64,000 bases of DNA from Acinetobacter sp. SFB. GTDB lineage: Bacteria > Pseudomonadota > Gammaproteobacteria > Pseudomonadales > Moraxellaceae. Shown one piece after another: positions 9,968 through 21,150 of this stretch (the first letter of the stretch is position 1; every line of letters begins with the position of its first letter). The position numbers and the translations under genes were made by a program. The notes below the pieces were generated by a model, which was given only the letters and a program-made list of their open reading frames with translations, had not been told where the DNA came from and ran no database searches. Location: NCBI RefSeq assembly GCF_001647545.1, contig NZ_LSZH01000001.1, positions 186,001 through 250,000 on the forward strand, read 5' to 3'.

Positions 9968-11275
9968 TTAGTGTTCTTTAATTTCTGAATGGTGTTTGGT
10001 ATCTTTCATAAAGATATAAACAAGCAATGAGATAAAAATTAAGATAGTGACATAAATAAAGTACCAAGATTCATGTCCAGCTTCTTTGAAACTCAGTGCA
10101 AAAAACTCTGCTGTTCCGCCAAAGAGCGTATTGGCAAGTGCATAGGGAAATGCGACCCCCAATGCACGAATATGTGCAGGGAACATTTCAGCTTTTACTA
10201 CAGCATTAATTGAAGTATAACCTGTAACAATGATCAAGCCGACTAAACAGATCCAGAATGCAGACCAGTAGTCTTGGGTCTGTCCGAGTCTGTCAAATAA
10301 GAAATAGGTAAATAGAACGCCCAGTACTCCAAAGGCAATCATGATTGGCTTACGTCCGATTTTATCGGATAAAGCTCCGGCAAAAGGTTGTAAACACATG
10401 AAAATAAACAGTGCCAGAGTGGTGATTTGCGTGGCTTCAGGTTTGCTAAATCCCGAGGTGTTGACTAAATATTTTTGCAGATAGGTGGTGTAGGTATAGA
10501 AGGCTACTGTACCACCTGCGGTTAAAAACAACACCGTAAATGCCTGTCTAGGATAATGTTTGAACAGTGCAAACATACTCGATTCAGGCTGATTCTTATC
10601 TTTTTGTGCATTTTTAAAAGATTGGGTCTCGAGGAGTCCACGTCGAATATAGAAAACGACTATGGCCAAGCAAGCACCGATAAAGAATGGAATTCGCCAA
10701 CCCCAGTCATGCAGTTGTTCTTCAGTCAGTACCAACTGCAAAATAAGCAGAACGCAGAGTGCAGTAAGTTGACCGGCAATGAGAGTGACATACTGGAAAC
10801 TGGAAAAGAAACCGCGTCGGTTTCGTTCCGCCATTTCACTTAAATAAGTGGCACTGGCACCATATTCTCCACCGACACTTAAGCCCTGTATAAGGCGGGC
10901 AACCACAAGAATAATAGGTGAAAATACCCCGATTTGGTCATGTGTTGGGGAGATCGCAATCATGAGGGAGCCAATGCACATTAGGGTTACAGAAAGGGTG
11001 AGCCCTGATTTACGTCCTTTTTTATCCGAATAAATCCCCATGATCCAGGCACCAATTGGGCGCATTAAAAAGCCGACTGCGAAAATGGCGGCAGCTTGAA
11101 GCAATTGTGCTGTTTGACTGCCTTTGGGAAAGAAGGCATGCGCAAAATATAAGGTAAATGCGGCATAGACATACCAGTCATACCATTCGACCAAGTTACC
11201 GGCTGAACCACCCAGAATGGATTTGACCCGTGTTTTGGTATCTAGATTTACTTGAGGAACGTTATCTTCAATCAT
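9968..11275 (-). CDS. MFS transporter, alpha-ketoglutarate permease (KgtP)-like
   Basis: A 435-residue inner-membrane proton symporter of the metabolite:H+ symporter group. Family landmarks are SAGNLVEWYDWYVYA in helix 1, GFLMRPIGAW, DKKGRK between helices 2 and 3, GLSVGGEYGASATYLSE in helix 4, and the second-half repeat SDKIGRKP. The overall sequence resembles E. coli KgtP closely, including QYVTLIAGQLTAL and KAEMFPAHIRALG, so a dicarboxylate such as 2-oxoglutarate is the likely substrate. Twelve hydrophobic segments are discernible. A damaged paralogue lies immediately downstream. It is divergent from glpD. Confidence 0.9.
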   Translation of the reverse strand: MIEDNVPQVNLDTKTRVKSILGGSAGNLVEWYDWYVYAAFTLYFAHAFFPKGSQTAQLLQAAAIFAVGFLMRPIGAWIMGIYSDKKGRKSGLTLSVTLMCIGSLMIAISPTHDQIGVFSPIILVVARLIQGLSVGGEYGASATYLSEMAERNRRGFFSSFQYVTLIAGQLTALCVLLILQLVLTEEQLHDWGWRIPFFIGACLAIVVFYIRRGLLETQSFKNAQKDKNQPESSMFALFKHYPRQAFTVLFLTAGGTVAFYTYTTYLQKYLVNTSGFSKPEATQITTLALFIFMCLQPFAGALSDKIGRKPIMIAFGVLGVLFTYFLFDRLGQTQDYWSAFWICLVGLIIVTGYTSINAVVKAEMFPAHIRALGVAFPYALANTLFGGTAEFFALSFKEAGHESWYFIYVTILIFISLLVYIFMKDTKHHSEIKEH

Positions 11276-11414
11276 TTGTCCAAATCCATTTTGTTATTAT
11301 TTTTAGATGTTAAACCTATTGTTTTAACGATATAAGCATACGAGTTTTTAGTTCTGTATGAAAAATGTTCGAATTTAAGTCTCTGAAAGTGAAGTAGTTG
11401 AAGGGGAGAGTAAA

Positions 11415-11492
11415 GTGAACGATCTATATGCATGGTTTGTTTCTGATATCACAACCCCATTGTTATTTTATATTCCTTCCATTTATCCGTGA
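11415..11492 (+). CDS. Possible 25-residue leader ORF upstream of glpD
   Basis: A GTG with an excellent Shine-Dalgarno (AAGGGGAGAG, 4-6 bases upstream) opens a 25-codon frame, MNDLYAWFVSDITTPLLFYI then PSIYP and a stop, about 100 bases before the glpD start. The peptide is hydrophobic. It is too short for reliable coding evidence; it could be a small membrane peptide, a translated leader affecting glpD, or chance. Confidence 0.3.
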   Translation: MNDLYAWFVSDITTPLLFYIPSIYP

Positions 11493-11590
11493 TTTCCAAG
11501 TGTCATTTCAGCTTAAATGGTGGTAAGTTTCCTAGAATAACAAGCAATTTAAGTAAGTCAGCTGTTTTGACAAGATTAGAGGAGGTGGGC

Positions 11591-13111
11591 ATGCAAGTGA
11601 GTCAGCCGGTCTATGATGTGTTGGTGGTTGGTGGAGGCATCAATGGTGTCGGCATTGCAGTCGATGCTGTTGGGCGAGGGTTATCTGTATTTTTATGTGA
11701 AAAGGATGATTTGGCCAGTCACACTTCCTCTGCGAGCAGTAAGCTTATTCATGGTGGTTTGCGTTATCTTGAACATAAAGAGTTCCGTTTGGTTCATGAA
11801 GCACTGATTGAACGTGAAGTCTTGTTGGCCAAAGCCCCGCATATTATCCGTCCCTTGCGTTTTATCATGCCTCATCAGCCACATTTACGCCCTGCCTGGC
11901 TCATTCGGACGGGGCTATTTATATATGATCATTTGGGAAAACGAGAAAAATTAGCAGGCTCAAAGCATATTCACTTTGATCCAGCAACCAGCCCTTTAAA
12001 ACAAGAAATAACCCAGGGTTTTGAGTATTCAGACTGTGCTGTAGATGATGCACGTTTGGTCGTTTTAAATGCGATGCAAGCCCATGAGATGGGGGCGCAT
12101 ATTGTCACACAAACGCGATGTACATCTGCATACCGTGAAAATGGGCTGTGGGTGATTCATTTGGAAAATGCCCAAGGCACTTATCAGGTTCAAGCCAAAG
12201 CATTGGTGAATGCTGCTGGGCCGTGGGTTGCACAATTTATTCAACAGAACTTAAAACAAAAATCCCCGTATGGACTCCGATTGATTCAAGGTAGCCATAT
12301 TATTGTGCCAAGAATTTATGAAGGGGAGAAAGCTTTTATTCTTCAGAATGATGATCAGCGAATTGTTTTTGCAATCCCGTACTTGGATCAATACACCTTG
12401 ATTGGGACCACGGATCATGAATATGATGGCGATCTAGATCAGGTCAAGATTACCCAGTCTGAAATTGATTATTTGCTGGATGTTTATAATGATCATTTTA
12501 AGCATCAGTTGGGGCCTGCGGATATTTTATGGACCTATTCAGGGGTGCGGTCTTTATGTGATGATGAGTCTGATAATCCCTCAGCAATCACTCGTGATTA
12601 TACTTTGGCGATATCTCAAGACCCACAAAATGATACGCCGTTACTTTCAGTGTTTGGCGGAAAACTGACGACTTATAGAAAGCTTGCTGAATCTGCAATG
12701 GCACATTTGCAACCTTTCTTTCCTCCAATGAAAAAGTCATTGACTGAGAAAGCGTTGTTACCTGGTGCAGAAAACCTGATTTCGATTGAGCTTTTAATGC
12801 AGCAGATTATGCAAAGTGTGGAAGATGTGCCATTTCAGTTGGCTTCACGTTGGGCACATGCCTATGGTTCACGGGTATGGCTGTTTTTAAAGGATGTTTC
12901 AACGACCGATGAACTTGGTGAAGACTTTGGACACGGCTTCTTCGCCAAAGAAGTTGATTATCTGGTTGATCAAGAGTGGGCCAGAACCAGTCAAGATATT
13001 TTATGGCGCAGAAGCAAAATCGGCTTTCAATTTACACAGCATGAGATTCAATTATTGGATCAATATCTTGCGAAATTGCATCTTAAAAGATCGCAAGATA
13101 CTGCAGCTTAA
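11591..13111 (+). CDS. glpD: Aerobic glycerol-3-phosphate dehydrogenase GlpD
   Basis: FAD-dependent, membrane-associated enzyme that oxidises glycerol-3-phosphate to dihydroxyacetone phosphate and feeds electrons to ubiquinone. The N-terminal FAD site is VLVVGGGINGVGIAVDA, followed by the family signature ASSKLIHGGLRYLEH, and later FGGKLTTYRKLAE. I place the start at ATG 11591 because AGAGGAGG lies just upstream and the product (506 residues) has the usual length. A terminator follows. No glpK, glpF or glpR is present in the window, so the rest of the glycerol system is elsewhere. Confidence 0.96.
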   Translation: MQVSQPVYDVLVVGGGINGVGIAVDAVGRGLSVFLCEKDDLASHTSSASSKLIHGGLRYLEHKEFRLVHEALIEREVLLAKAPHIIRPLRFIMPHQPHLRPAWLIRTGLFIYDHLGKREKLAGSKHIHFDPATSPLKQEITQGFEYSDCAVDDARLVVLNAMQAHEMGAHIVTQTRCTSAYRENGLWVIHLENAQGTYQVQAKALVNAAGPWVAQFIQQNLKQKSPYGLRLIQGSHIIVPRIYEGEKAFILQNDDQRIVFAIPYLDQYTLIGTTDHEYDGDLDQVKITQSEIDYLLDVYNDHFKHQLGPADILWTYSGVRSLCDDESDNPSAITRDYTLAISQDPQNDTPLLSVFGGKLTTYRKLAESAMAHLQPFFPPMKKSLTEKALLPGAENLISIELLMQQIMQSVEDVPFQLASRWAHAYGSRVWLFLKDVSTTDELGEDFGHGFFAKEVDYLVDQEWARTSQDILWRRSKIGFQFTQHEIQLLDQYLAKLHLKRSQDTAA

Positions 13112-13128
13112 GTTGTTAGACATGCAAT

Positions 13129-13153
13129 AAAGACCACTGAGTGGTCTTTTTAT
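13129..13153 (+). terminator. Terminator after glpD
   Basis: Hairpin AAAGACCAC / GTGGTCTTT with a 3-base loop followed by a T-rich tract. Confidence 0.88.
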
Positions 13154-13628
13154 TTGAAGCAAATTCCAGTAATAATCTTAAATCAAATTTTGAATTTAGC
13201 TTTCGATTTATCTTTCTCTTTAAATTTCAATGTCGTCATGCAGTGCAGTTCACAGGCGTATTCCATTGAACTACTGTACCAAAAACCACTGGTCTTATCC
13301 TACCCCAAGGCCAGAACCCCAATTTTTGGCTTGCGTATTATAATTGATGACCACGTTGTAAACGACCTGGTGTGCGCTCGACTCAGCGTAAATATTGCTC
13401 ATCTACATTGCCCTAAGTACCTTTGCCAACTGTACTTCACTTTTTGATCTGAAAATTGGCTTGAGTCATACCTGCCTTTGATTGCACAGATGTAAAGAGC
13501 TGAGCGCTCTTCTATACTCTTAAACCATAGTTAGGCTAGATCAACCGAGCAGGCAAGCTGTTAGGGGGATGTTTTAATATGAAATTTTATCTTTATGGTT
13601 TTTATGAAATTATTTGCGGTTATATTAA
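13154..13628. other. Intergenic stretch between glpD and pckG, possibly a gene remnant
   Basis: Roughly 470 bases lacking a recognisable gene. The part from about 13230 to 13560 is less AT-rich than normal intergenic DNA here. On the minus strand there are short open pieces such as AHQVVYNVVINYNTQAKNWG followed, in another frame, by TSGFWYSSSMEYACEL, which looks like damaged coding sequence. I cannot assign it to a family. The open plus-strand frame over the same stretch has no ribosome binding site and unconvincing composition. Confidence 0.35.
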
Positions 13629-13631
13629 TAT

Positions 13632-13660
13632 AAAAAAAGGCCACCGAAGTGACCTTTTAT
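13632..13660. terminator. Terminator after pckG
   Basis: Hairpin AAAGG-CAC / GTG-CCTTT with one mismatch and a GAA-containing loop, flanked by A/T runs, just downstream of the pckG stop on the minus strand. Confidence 0.7.
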
Positions 13661-13676
13661 TCATTAATTCAAGAGA

Positions 13677-15506
13677 TTAAGCAGATTTTACCGCTTCTAA
13701 AAGCTCGTTTTGACGTGCTTTAAGCGCAGCTGGTAAACGGTCACCCAATTTAGTGAACAATTCAGTGTGGCTTTCCAATTCTTTGATCCATTGGTCTTTA
13801 TCTTGCGCTGTAACAGTTTCGAACTGCTCTTTAGAGAAGTCGATACCTGTCCAGTTCAATTGCTCATAAGTAGGAACCAGGCCGATTGGTGTTTCAGTCG
13901 CTTCAGCGCGGCCTTCACAACGATCAATCATCCACTCAAGAACACGCATGTTTTGACCAAAACCAGGCCATACGAAGTTGCCTTCAGCATCACGGCGGAA
14001 CCAGTTTACATTGAAGATTTTTGGAAGTTTGTTGCCAGCAGCTTCTGCTTTAGCAGCGACTTGTTCACCCAACTCTAACCAGTGAGAGAAGTAGTCAGCC
14101 ATGTTGTAACCAGCAAATGGAAGCATCGCAAACGGATCGCGACGAACAATACCTTGTTGACCAACAGCAGCAGCAGTGGTTTCAGAACCCATTGTTGCAG
14201 CTTTATAAACGCCATCAACCCAGTCGAATGCTTCAGAAACCAAAGGCACGGTATCTGCACGGCGACCACCGAAGATGAACGCAGAGATTGGCACACCCGC
14301 TGGATTTTCCCAGTCGGCATCAATAGAAGGGCATTGACCTGCAGCAACAGTGAAGCGAGCATTTGGATGCGCAGCTTTTTCACCAGCAACGTGTGGTTGG
14401 CCTTTCCAGTTAGTCAGGTTCGCAGGTGCTTCTTTAGTCAGACCTTCCCACCAAACTTCACCGTTGTCAGTTACAGCAACGTTGGTATAGATTACATCTT
14501 TAGTCAATGTAGCCATACAGTTCGGGTTGGTTTTGGTATTTGTACCCGGTGCTACACCGAAGAAACCAGCTTCAGGGTTGATTGCATATAAGCGACCGTC
14601 TTCACCTGGTTTGATCCAGGCAATATCATCACCTACAGTTTCAATTTTCCAGCCTTCATAGCCTGCTGGTGGAATCAACATTGCAAAGTTGGTTTTACCA
14701 CAAGCAGAAGGGAATGCAGCTGCGATGTAGTGTTTTTCACCTTGTGGATTAGTCACGCCAAGGATGAGCATATGTTCAGCTAACCAGCCTTGTTGACGAC
14801 CCATAGAAGATGCAATACGTAAAGCCAGGCATTTTTTACCCAACAATGCGTTACCGCCGTAACCCGAACCGTAAGACCAGATTTCACGAGTTTCTGGGTA
14901 GTGCACGATGTATTTTTCAGGGTTGCAAGGCCATGCAACGTCTTTTTGATCTTGTTCTAGCGGAGCACCTACAGTGTGTACGCAAGGAACGTATTCGCCA
15001 TCAGTTCCAAGAACGTCATAAACAGCTTTACCCATGCGAGCCATTTTAGACATGCTTACAGCAACGTAAGGAGAATCGGTGAGTTCAATACCGATGTGTG
15101 CAATATGACTGCCTAAAGGGCCCATAGAGAAAGGTACGACATATAAAGTACGACCTTTCATTGAGCCATCAAATAAACCGCTTAAACGCTTACGCATTTC
15201 AGCAGGCTCTTCCCAGTTGTTTGTCGCACCTGCATCTTCTTGTTTTTCTGAGCAGATATATGTACGACCTTCAACACGAGCAACGTCAGAAGGATCAGAA
15301 TTAGCTAAGTAAGAACCAGGATGCTTTTCTTGGTTAAGCTCTTGCATAGTGCCGTTAGCGATCATCAAGTCGATATAACGTTGATATTCTTCTGCGCTAC
15401 CGTCACACCATTCAATTTTCGCTGGCTTCGTTAATTTTGCAATTTCTTCAACCCATGCAATAAGCTTAGGGTGTCGAACGAATTCTGGTGCGTTCACTTG
15501 GGTCAT
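13677..15506 (-). CDS. pckG: Phosphoenolpyruvate carboxykinase (GTP)
   Basis: Gluconeogenic cytoplasmic enzyme converting oxaloacetate and GTP to phosphoenolpyruvate, CO2 and GDP. It is the GTP-type family (609 residues): kinase-1a P-loop [12 protein letters not shown] with the reactive cysteine, metal-binding GDDIAW, and [12 protein letters not shown]. Start at ATG 15506 ([10 protein letters not shown]) with an AGG about 7 bases upstream; the longer frame adds nine unlikely residues. Together with the KgtP-like transporter and glpD it fits an organism living on organic acids and lipids. Confidence 0.97.
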   Translation of the reverse strand: MTQVNAPEFVRHPKLIAWVEEIAKLTKPAKIEWCDGSAEEYQRYIDLMIANGTMQELNQEKHPGSYLANSDPSDVARVEGRTYICSEKQEDAGATNNWEEPAEMRKRLSGLFDGSMKGRTLYVVPFSMGPLGSHIAHIGIELTDSPYVAVSMSKMARMGKAVYDVLGTDGEYVPCVHTVGAPLEQDQKDVAWPCNPEKYIVHYPETREIWSYGSGYGGNALLGKKCLALRIASSMGRQQGWLAEHMLILGVTNPQGEKHYIAAAFPSACGKTNFAMLIPPAGYEGWKIETVGDDIAWIKPGEDGRLYAINPEAGFFGVAPGTNTKTNPNCMATLTKDVIYTNVAVTDNGEVWWEGLTKEAPANLTNWKGQPHVAGEKAAHPNARFTVAAGQCPSIDADWENPAGVPISAFIFGGRRADTVPLVSEAFDWVDGVYKAATMGSETTAAAVGQQGIVRRDPFAMLPFAGYNMADYFSHWLELGEQVAAKAEAAGNKLPKIFNVNWFRRDAEGNFVWPGFGQNMRVLEWMIDRCEGRAEATETPIGLVPTYEQLNWTGIDFSKEQFETVTAQDKDQWIKELESHTELFTKLGDRLPAALKARQNELLEAVKSA

Positions 15507-15923
15507 GGTGAGGCCTATCTCATATGTGTACAATTTGAATGTACAAAGTACAATCCAAGCAATGGGGATACACCGCCTGGATGGAAATATAAAAAAAAGT
15601 GGCTGTATTAAAGCATAAAATCATAAAAAAAATAAGACTAAAGAGGTATGTGAAATAGGAGGAGAGATAAGGTTTATTATATTTTAAATATATTTAAAAC
15701 AATGACTTATGTTTTTTAAATAAGATTTGAAATAGTATTTTTTTATATTATGAGGGTTATTTATTTAAATTATTTACTTTAAAAACAGTATGTTATTGAT
15801 ATTTTTTTTATGAGAATTATTATTGATTAAATAAATGGTTGTCATTCGAAATTTACATAAAGAGACTTTTAATTGCTGATAATTTGGACAAGATTAGAGC
15901 AATTGCTTCAAAAAGATATAAAA
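15507..15923. other. AT-rich divergent intergenic region upstream of pckG and lipid kinase
   Basis: About 400 bases, extremely AT-rich, with no coding or RNA feature I can support. It must hold the promoters for pckG (minus) and for the lipid kinase (plus), but no single promoter stands out. Confidence 0.6.
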
Positions 15924-16862
15924 ATGTCAGAACCTTTAAAGCCCTTATCGCTCATATATAATGAAAAGTCTGGATTTCATGCAGCGAATAAAGATGAAGT
16001 CTTTGAGCAGCTTATGACAAATTTAACTGCGTATGGTTATGAAATTCAGGTTTTTGAAATTGGTGCAGAGGTAAGTTTTGATCATTTGATGAACAAAGTT
16101 ATTTTACGCCATCAACAAGCCCATGAGCTTGGGGTGATCGTTGCAGCAGGGGGAGATGGAACCTTAAACGCAGTTGCTGCGAAACTTATGCAAACTGAAA
16201 TACCCATGGGGATCTTGCCACTAGGAACATTCAATTATGTGGCACGATTACTCAATATTCCACTAGATCTATTAAAAGCTGCGGATGTGATCGCCACAGG
16301 AAAAATGCGTGAAGTACATGTGGCACAAATCAATGATCATATTTATTTAAACAATGCCAGTTTGGGGCTATACCCCTTATTTATTCAAAAACGTGAATTA
16401 TATAACCAGCGTTTCGGTCGTTTTGCTTTAAATGCGTATACATCAGGTCTGGATGTGTTAATTCGTGACCGTAAAGAACTAAAACTTGAAGTCGAAGTGG
16501 ATGGCAAAAAATATCCTGTTAAAACGCCTCTGATCTTCTTTGGCAATAATCAGTTGCAACTGGAAGAGATGAACCTTCGTATTGCTGAATCTGCTCAAAA
16601 AGGAAAGGTCGCCGGTTTAGTCGTTGCTAAAAGTGATAAACGCACCTTATTTAAAATTTTATGGCAATTAATCAAGGGAAACTTGGATAAAGCAGCAGAT
16701 GTGTATAGTTTTTCAGCAGATGAAGTCAAGATTTATTCAAAACGGAAAAAATTAACGGTTGCTTTAGATGGTGAAATTGTTGAAATACAGCCTCCACTTA
16801 AAATTTCAGTGCGTAAAAATGCCTTAAAAATAATGGTGCCCCATGATTCTGCATCTGTCTGA
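15924..16862 (+). CDS. Diacylglycerol/lipid kinase family protein (YegS/DagK-like)
   Basis: A 312-residue protein of the diacylglycerol-kinase catalytic family, which phosphorylates lipid hydroxyl groups with ATP. The nucleotide-binding loop GGDGTLNAVAAKLM is at about residues 77-90, followed by the family-typical GILPLGTFNYVARLLNIP (TFN replacing the commoner TxN). The C-terminal beta-rich lobe contains VALDGEIVEI. The start is ATG 15924 (MSEPLKPLSLIYN); the ribosome site is weak. Its last 20 bases overlap the start of the phosphoesterase gene, indicating translational coupling. The lipid substrate is unknown. Confidence 0.87.
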   Translation: MSEPLKPLSLIYNEKSGFHAANKDEVFEQLMTNLTAYGYEIQVFEIGAEVSFDHLMNKVILRHQQAHELGVIVAAGGDGTLNAVAAKLMQTEIPMGILPLGTFNYVARLLNIPLDLLKAADVIATGKMREVHVAQINDHIYLNNASLGLYPLFIQKRELYNQRFGRFALNAYTSGLDVLIRDRKELKLEVEVDGKKYPVKTPLIFFGNNQLQLEEMNLRIAESAQKGKVAGLVVAKSDKRTLFKILWQLIKGNLDKAADVYSFSADEVKIYSKRKKLTVALDGEIVEIQPPLKISVRKNALKIMVPHDSASV

Positions 16863-17616
16863 TCTGCATTTTGGTACGGAAAAACTCGCCTGTATAGCGG
16901 CAATCCGCTTATTTTGCCAAGAGCAACAGATTGAAGCGGTTGTAGTGAGTGGGGACTTAACCCAGCGTGCACGCTACATACAGTTTTATGATTGCAAAAA
17001 ATTCTTGGAAAGTTTAAATCTGCCGTATTTGGTGGTGCCCGGTAATCATGATATTCCGCTGTATCAATTGTGGAACCGTATCTTTAGCCCATTTACCCGT
17101 TATAAATTGTTCTTTGGCAATATGGAAACCAGCTTGGAAACTGAGCATTTTTATATTATTGGGGTAAATAGCATTCGGCGGCGTTATCACACCCGCGGCC
17201 ATATCTCATTGCAGCAAATTCAGCAGGTTGACCAATCGTTAATGATCGCTCCTGTAGATAAAATCAAACTAATCGTTGCGCATCAACCTTTTTATACCCC
17301 ACCGAATGATTCGCATGGTGTGAAAGATTGTCCCATGTTGGGACGGATGGCTTTGGAGTCCTGGAGTCAAAGTGGTTTAAATGGTTTATTGCATGGGCAT
17401 CTGCATCAATCGGCAGTTTATGATTTAAACCGGATTTATCATTTAGGCGCAGCACATCCAGTACTGGATATTCATGCCGGAACGGCGACTTCATATCGGC
17501 TACATCATGGCTTGCCAAATAGTTTTAATGTCATTCATGCAAATGCAGATGTGCAGCATTATTATTTTGATGAACAGCAAAAAAAATTTGTATTAAAAGA
17601 AGAAAATGTTGAATAA
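16843..17616 (+). CDS. Calcineurin-like metallophosphoesterase
   Basis: 257 residues with the full set of metallophosphoesterase motifs in order: LSDLHFG (metal ligands D and H), VVSGDLTQRA, VPGNHD, VAHQP, and HGHLHQ. These ligate a dinuclear metal centre. The family includes cyclic-AMP phosphodiesterase CpdA and UDP-diacylglucosamine hydrolase LpxH; the sequence is closer to the CpdA/YkuE kind, but the substrate cannot be named. The start overlaps the lipid kinase gene by 20 bases, so the two are one operon and may act on related phospholipid metabolites. Confidence 0.87.
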   Translation: MILHLSDLHFGTEKLACIAAIRLFCQEQQIEAVVVSGDLTQRARYIQFYDCKKFLESLNLPYLVVPGNHDIPLYQLWNRIFSPFTRYKLFFGNMETSLETEHFYIIGVNSIRRRYHTRGHISLQQIQQVDQSLMIAPVDKIKLIVAHQPFYTPPNDSHGVKDCPMLGRMALESWSQSGLNGLLHGHLHQSAVYDLNRIYHLGAAHPVLDIHAGTATSYRLHHGLPNSFNVIHANADVQHYYFDEQQKKFVLKEENVE

Positions 17617-17680
17617 ATACAGAAATATCTGAGATCGAATAAAAAACACACAAAAAACAGTACTTTTTTTTGCTTGCCCC

Positions 17681-17708
17681 CTTGAAGCGTTTTTTTCCAT
17701 CCCCACCA
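17681..17708 (+). promoter_or_regulatory. Sigma-32-type heat-shock promoter of groESL
   Basis: CTTGAAG (17681-17687), 13 bases, then CCCCACCA (17701-17708). This closely fits the sigma-32 consensus CTTGAAA, 13-14 bases, CCCCATNT, and lies about 95 bases before the groES start. No CIRCE inverted repeat is seen, so HrcA control is unlikely. Confidence 0.7.
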
Positions 17709-17802
17709 AAGTGTCATCGAAATTATTTTTTTGATGATGACCGATGGAATAACAAAGTCATCATTACTTTACTATAAAAGACTTAGTCTGATGGAGTTTC
17801 CA

Positions 17803-18093
17803 ATGAGCAACATTCGTCCATTACATGATCGCGTAGTTATTCGTCGTGTTGAAGAAGAAACTAAAACCGCTGGCGGTATTTTACTTCCGGGTTCTGCTGC
17901 TGAAAAACCGGCTCAAGGTGAAATCATTGCAGCAGGGAATGGTCAGATTACTGACAATGGTGTACGTGCTTTAGACGTTAAAGTAGGCGACAAAGTATTG
18001 TTCGGTACTTATGCAGGCACCACTGTAAAATTTCAAGGCGAAGAACTTCTTATTATGAAAGAGTCTGACATTTTAGCCGTTTTAGAAGACTAA
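17803..18093 (+). CDS. groS: Co-chaperonin GroES
   Basis: The 96-residue heptameric lid of the GroEL chaperonin. Characteristic segments: [20 protein letters not shown] at the N-terminus, the mobile-loop region [15 protein letters not shown], and VLFGTYAGT near the C-terminus. The start is ATG 17803, with TGGAG upstream; longer frames run into the promoter. It is followed after 56 bases by groEL in the same operon. Confidence 0.98.
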   Translation: MSNIRPLHDRVVIRRVEEETKTAGGILLPGSAAEKPAQGEIIAAGNGQITDNGVRALDVKVGDKVLFGTYAGTTVKFQGEELLIMKESDILAVLED

Positions 18094-18146
18094 TTCAGAC
18101 CTGTTTCAGTTAATCAAATTTTTGAAAATTAAAATATTTGGAGTAA

Positions 18147-19784
<1,638 letters not shown>

Positions 19785-19807
19785 TTCATACTGATCATCC
19801 GATCTAA

Positions 19808-19841
19808 AAAAATCCCCGCAAAATGCGGGGATTTTTTTTAA
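19808..19841 (+). terminator. Terminator after groEL
   Basis: Strong GC hairpin AATCCCCGCA / TGCGGGGATT followed by a run of T residues. Confidence 0.93.
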
Positions 19842-19952
19842 ATAATCATATTCAAATGATTCATACGCTAAGTTTGACTAATTACTTTAATTCTCTATTC
19901 TTAAGAAAAACTAATTAATAAATTTTCTATCTGTGTGTAACTGGTGAAAATA

Positions 19953-21110
19953 ATGAATAATGAGTTAGAGAATCTAATTATCGGGCAAATTTATGAAGCT
20001 GCTTTGGATGCCAGTTTGTGGCCTAAGGTAATTCAACACATTGTTCAATATACTGAAAGCAAAGCTGCCATGTTCACTGCTCTAGATCAATTAAATCCCG
20101 CATATAATTTTGTCTATACCTATAATCTTCCCCAGCAAAGTATAGAAAGCAGTCAACAAGAAAGAATAAGAATTATTGATAAGAAGTTACATTTGTCACT
20201 CTGGCAAAAATTAGGTATAGGAAATACTATAAGTCAAAATTTATCCCACTATAGTCAAATGTTTGGTACGGATGAGTTTATTTTTTATGAAAAATGTTTA
20301 AAGCCTATCGGGATTTGTTTTATTGCTGCGGTGTTGTTGGATCAAGGTGATCATCAATGGTCTGTACTTGGAATTCATCGGAGCGAGCAAGATCAACCTT
20401 TTAGTCAGTTTGAACTAGATATTTTAAAAAGAATGGGTTTGCATTTGCGACGCGCCCTGCAAATTCATAAACAATTAAGTTTGGCTCGTTTAGAAAATCA
20501 TAATTTATACCAAATACTGAATGCAGCAAAAACTGGTATTTTACTGATTGATATAGATAGAAAAGTGCAATATCTCAATCAAAAAGCCCAATCTATTTTT
20601 GCAAAATCCAACGTAGTTGAACTGGATAAAAATAATCGAATTAATGTGAGTAAGACGGCTCAACCCGATTTAGAACAATTAATATTGAGCGCTAGAGTTG
20701 AATCTGAATATACAAAAAAACAGGTCGGCGGGTTATTGGCATTAACTGATCAAGCTGGCCATAAGTTTATGCTCACTGTTGCACCTTTTAACAGTACGCA
20801 GCATTTTGCAGATTTAAAAGACCATTTAAAGGAGTATGTGCTTCTATTCATTACTGAAACAGAAAAAAAATATAACCTTGCACTACCTTACTTAAAGGAA
20901 GTTTATGGGTTGTCGAAGAAGGAGTGTGAATTGTGCGAATTATTTGTTAATGGATATAACCTTGAGCAAATTTCAGTGCATTGCAACTTGACATTAAGTT
21001 CAGTACGGACTTATCTAAAAAATATTTATGCAAAAATGCAATGTAATAGCCAGGTAGAGTTTTTATATAAATTAATTGGCCTTACTCTAGATTTTGAACA
21101 TGTAAGTTAA
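19953..21110 (+). CDS. LuxR-family (NarL-type HTH) transcriptional regulator
   Basis: 385 residues. The last 65 form a LuxR-type helix-turn-helix (KEVYGLSKKECELCELFVNG, then VRTYLKNIYAKM). A PAS-like segment around residues 185-260 reads ILNAAKTGILLIDIDRKVQY. The N-terminal 180 residues are of the type found in many uncharacterised Acinetobacter and Pseudomonas regulators. No receiver domain, autoinducer-binding domain or partner kinase is visible. ATG 19953 is preferred over GTG 19944; neither has a strong ribosome site. It converges with the lipoprotein gene next to it; their relationship is unknown. Confidence 0.83.
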   Translation: MNNELENLIIGQIYEAALDASLWPKVIQHIVQYTESKAAMFTALDQLNPAYNFVYTYNLPQQSIESSQQERIRIIDKKLHLSLWQKLGIGNTISQNLSHYSQMFGTDEFIFYEKCLKPIGICFIAAVLLDQGDHQWSVLGIHRSEQDQPFSQFELDILKRMGLHLRRALQIHKQLSLARLENHNLYQILNAAKTGILLIDIDRKVQYLNQKAQSIFAKSNVVELDKNNRINVSKTAQPDLEQLILSARVESEYTKKQVGGLLALTDQAGHKFMLTVAPFNSTQHFADLKDHLKEYVLLFITETEKKYNLALPYLKEVYGLSKKECELCELFVNGYNLEQISVHCNLTLSSVRTYLKNIYAKMQCNSQVEFLYKLIGLTLDFEHVS

Positions 21111-21138
21111 TCTATCCAGAAGCTGATTCTGGATAGAT
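21110..21138. terminator. Bidirectional terminator hairpin between convergent genes
   Basis: Perfect 12-bp inverted repeat ATCTATCCAGAA / TTCTGGATAGAT with a 5-base loop, in the 40-base gap between the LuxR gene and the convergent lipoprotein gene. Confidence 0.65.
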
Positions 21139-21150
21139 ATATCTTGATTA

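Noticed and set aside
11339..11387. Possible GlpR operator (ATGTTCGAA-like) upstream of glpD
   Set aside because: Only a single half-site resembles the E. coli GlpR consensus; no palindrome is present and glpR is not in the window.
13154..13447. 97-codon plus-strand frame after glpD
   Set aside because: Starts with TTG inside the terminator tract, has no ribosome site and no recognisable family.
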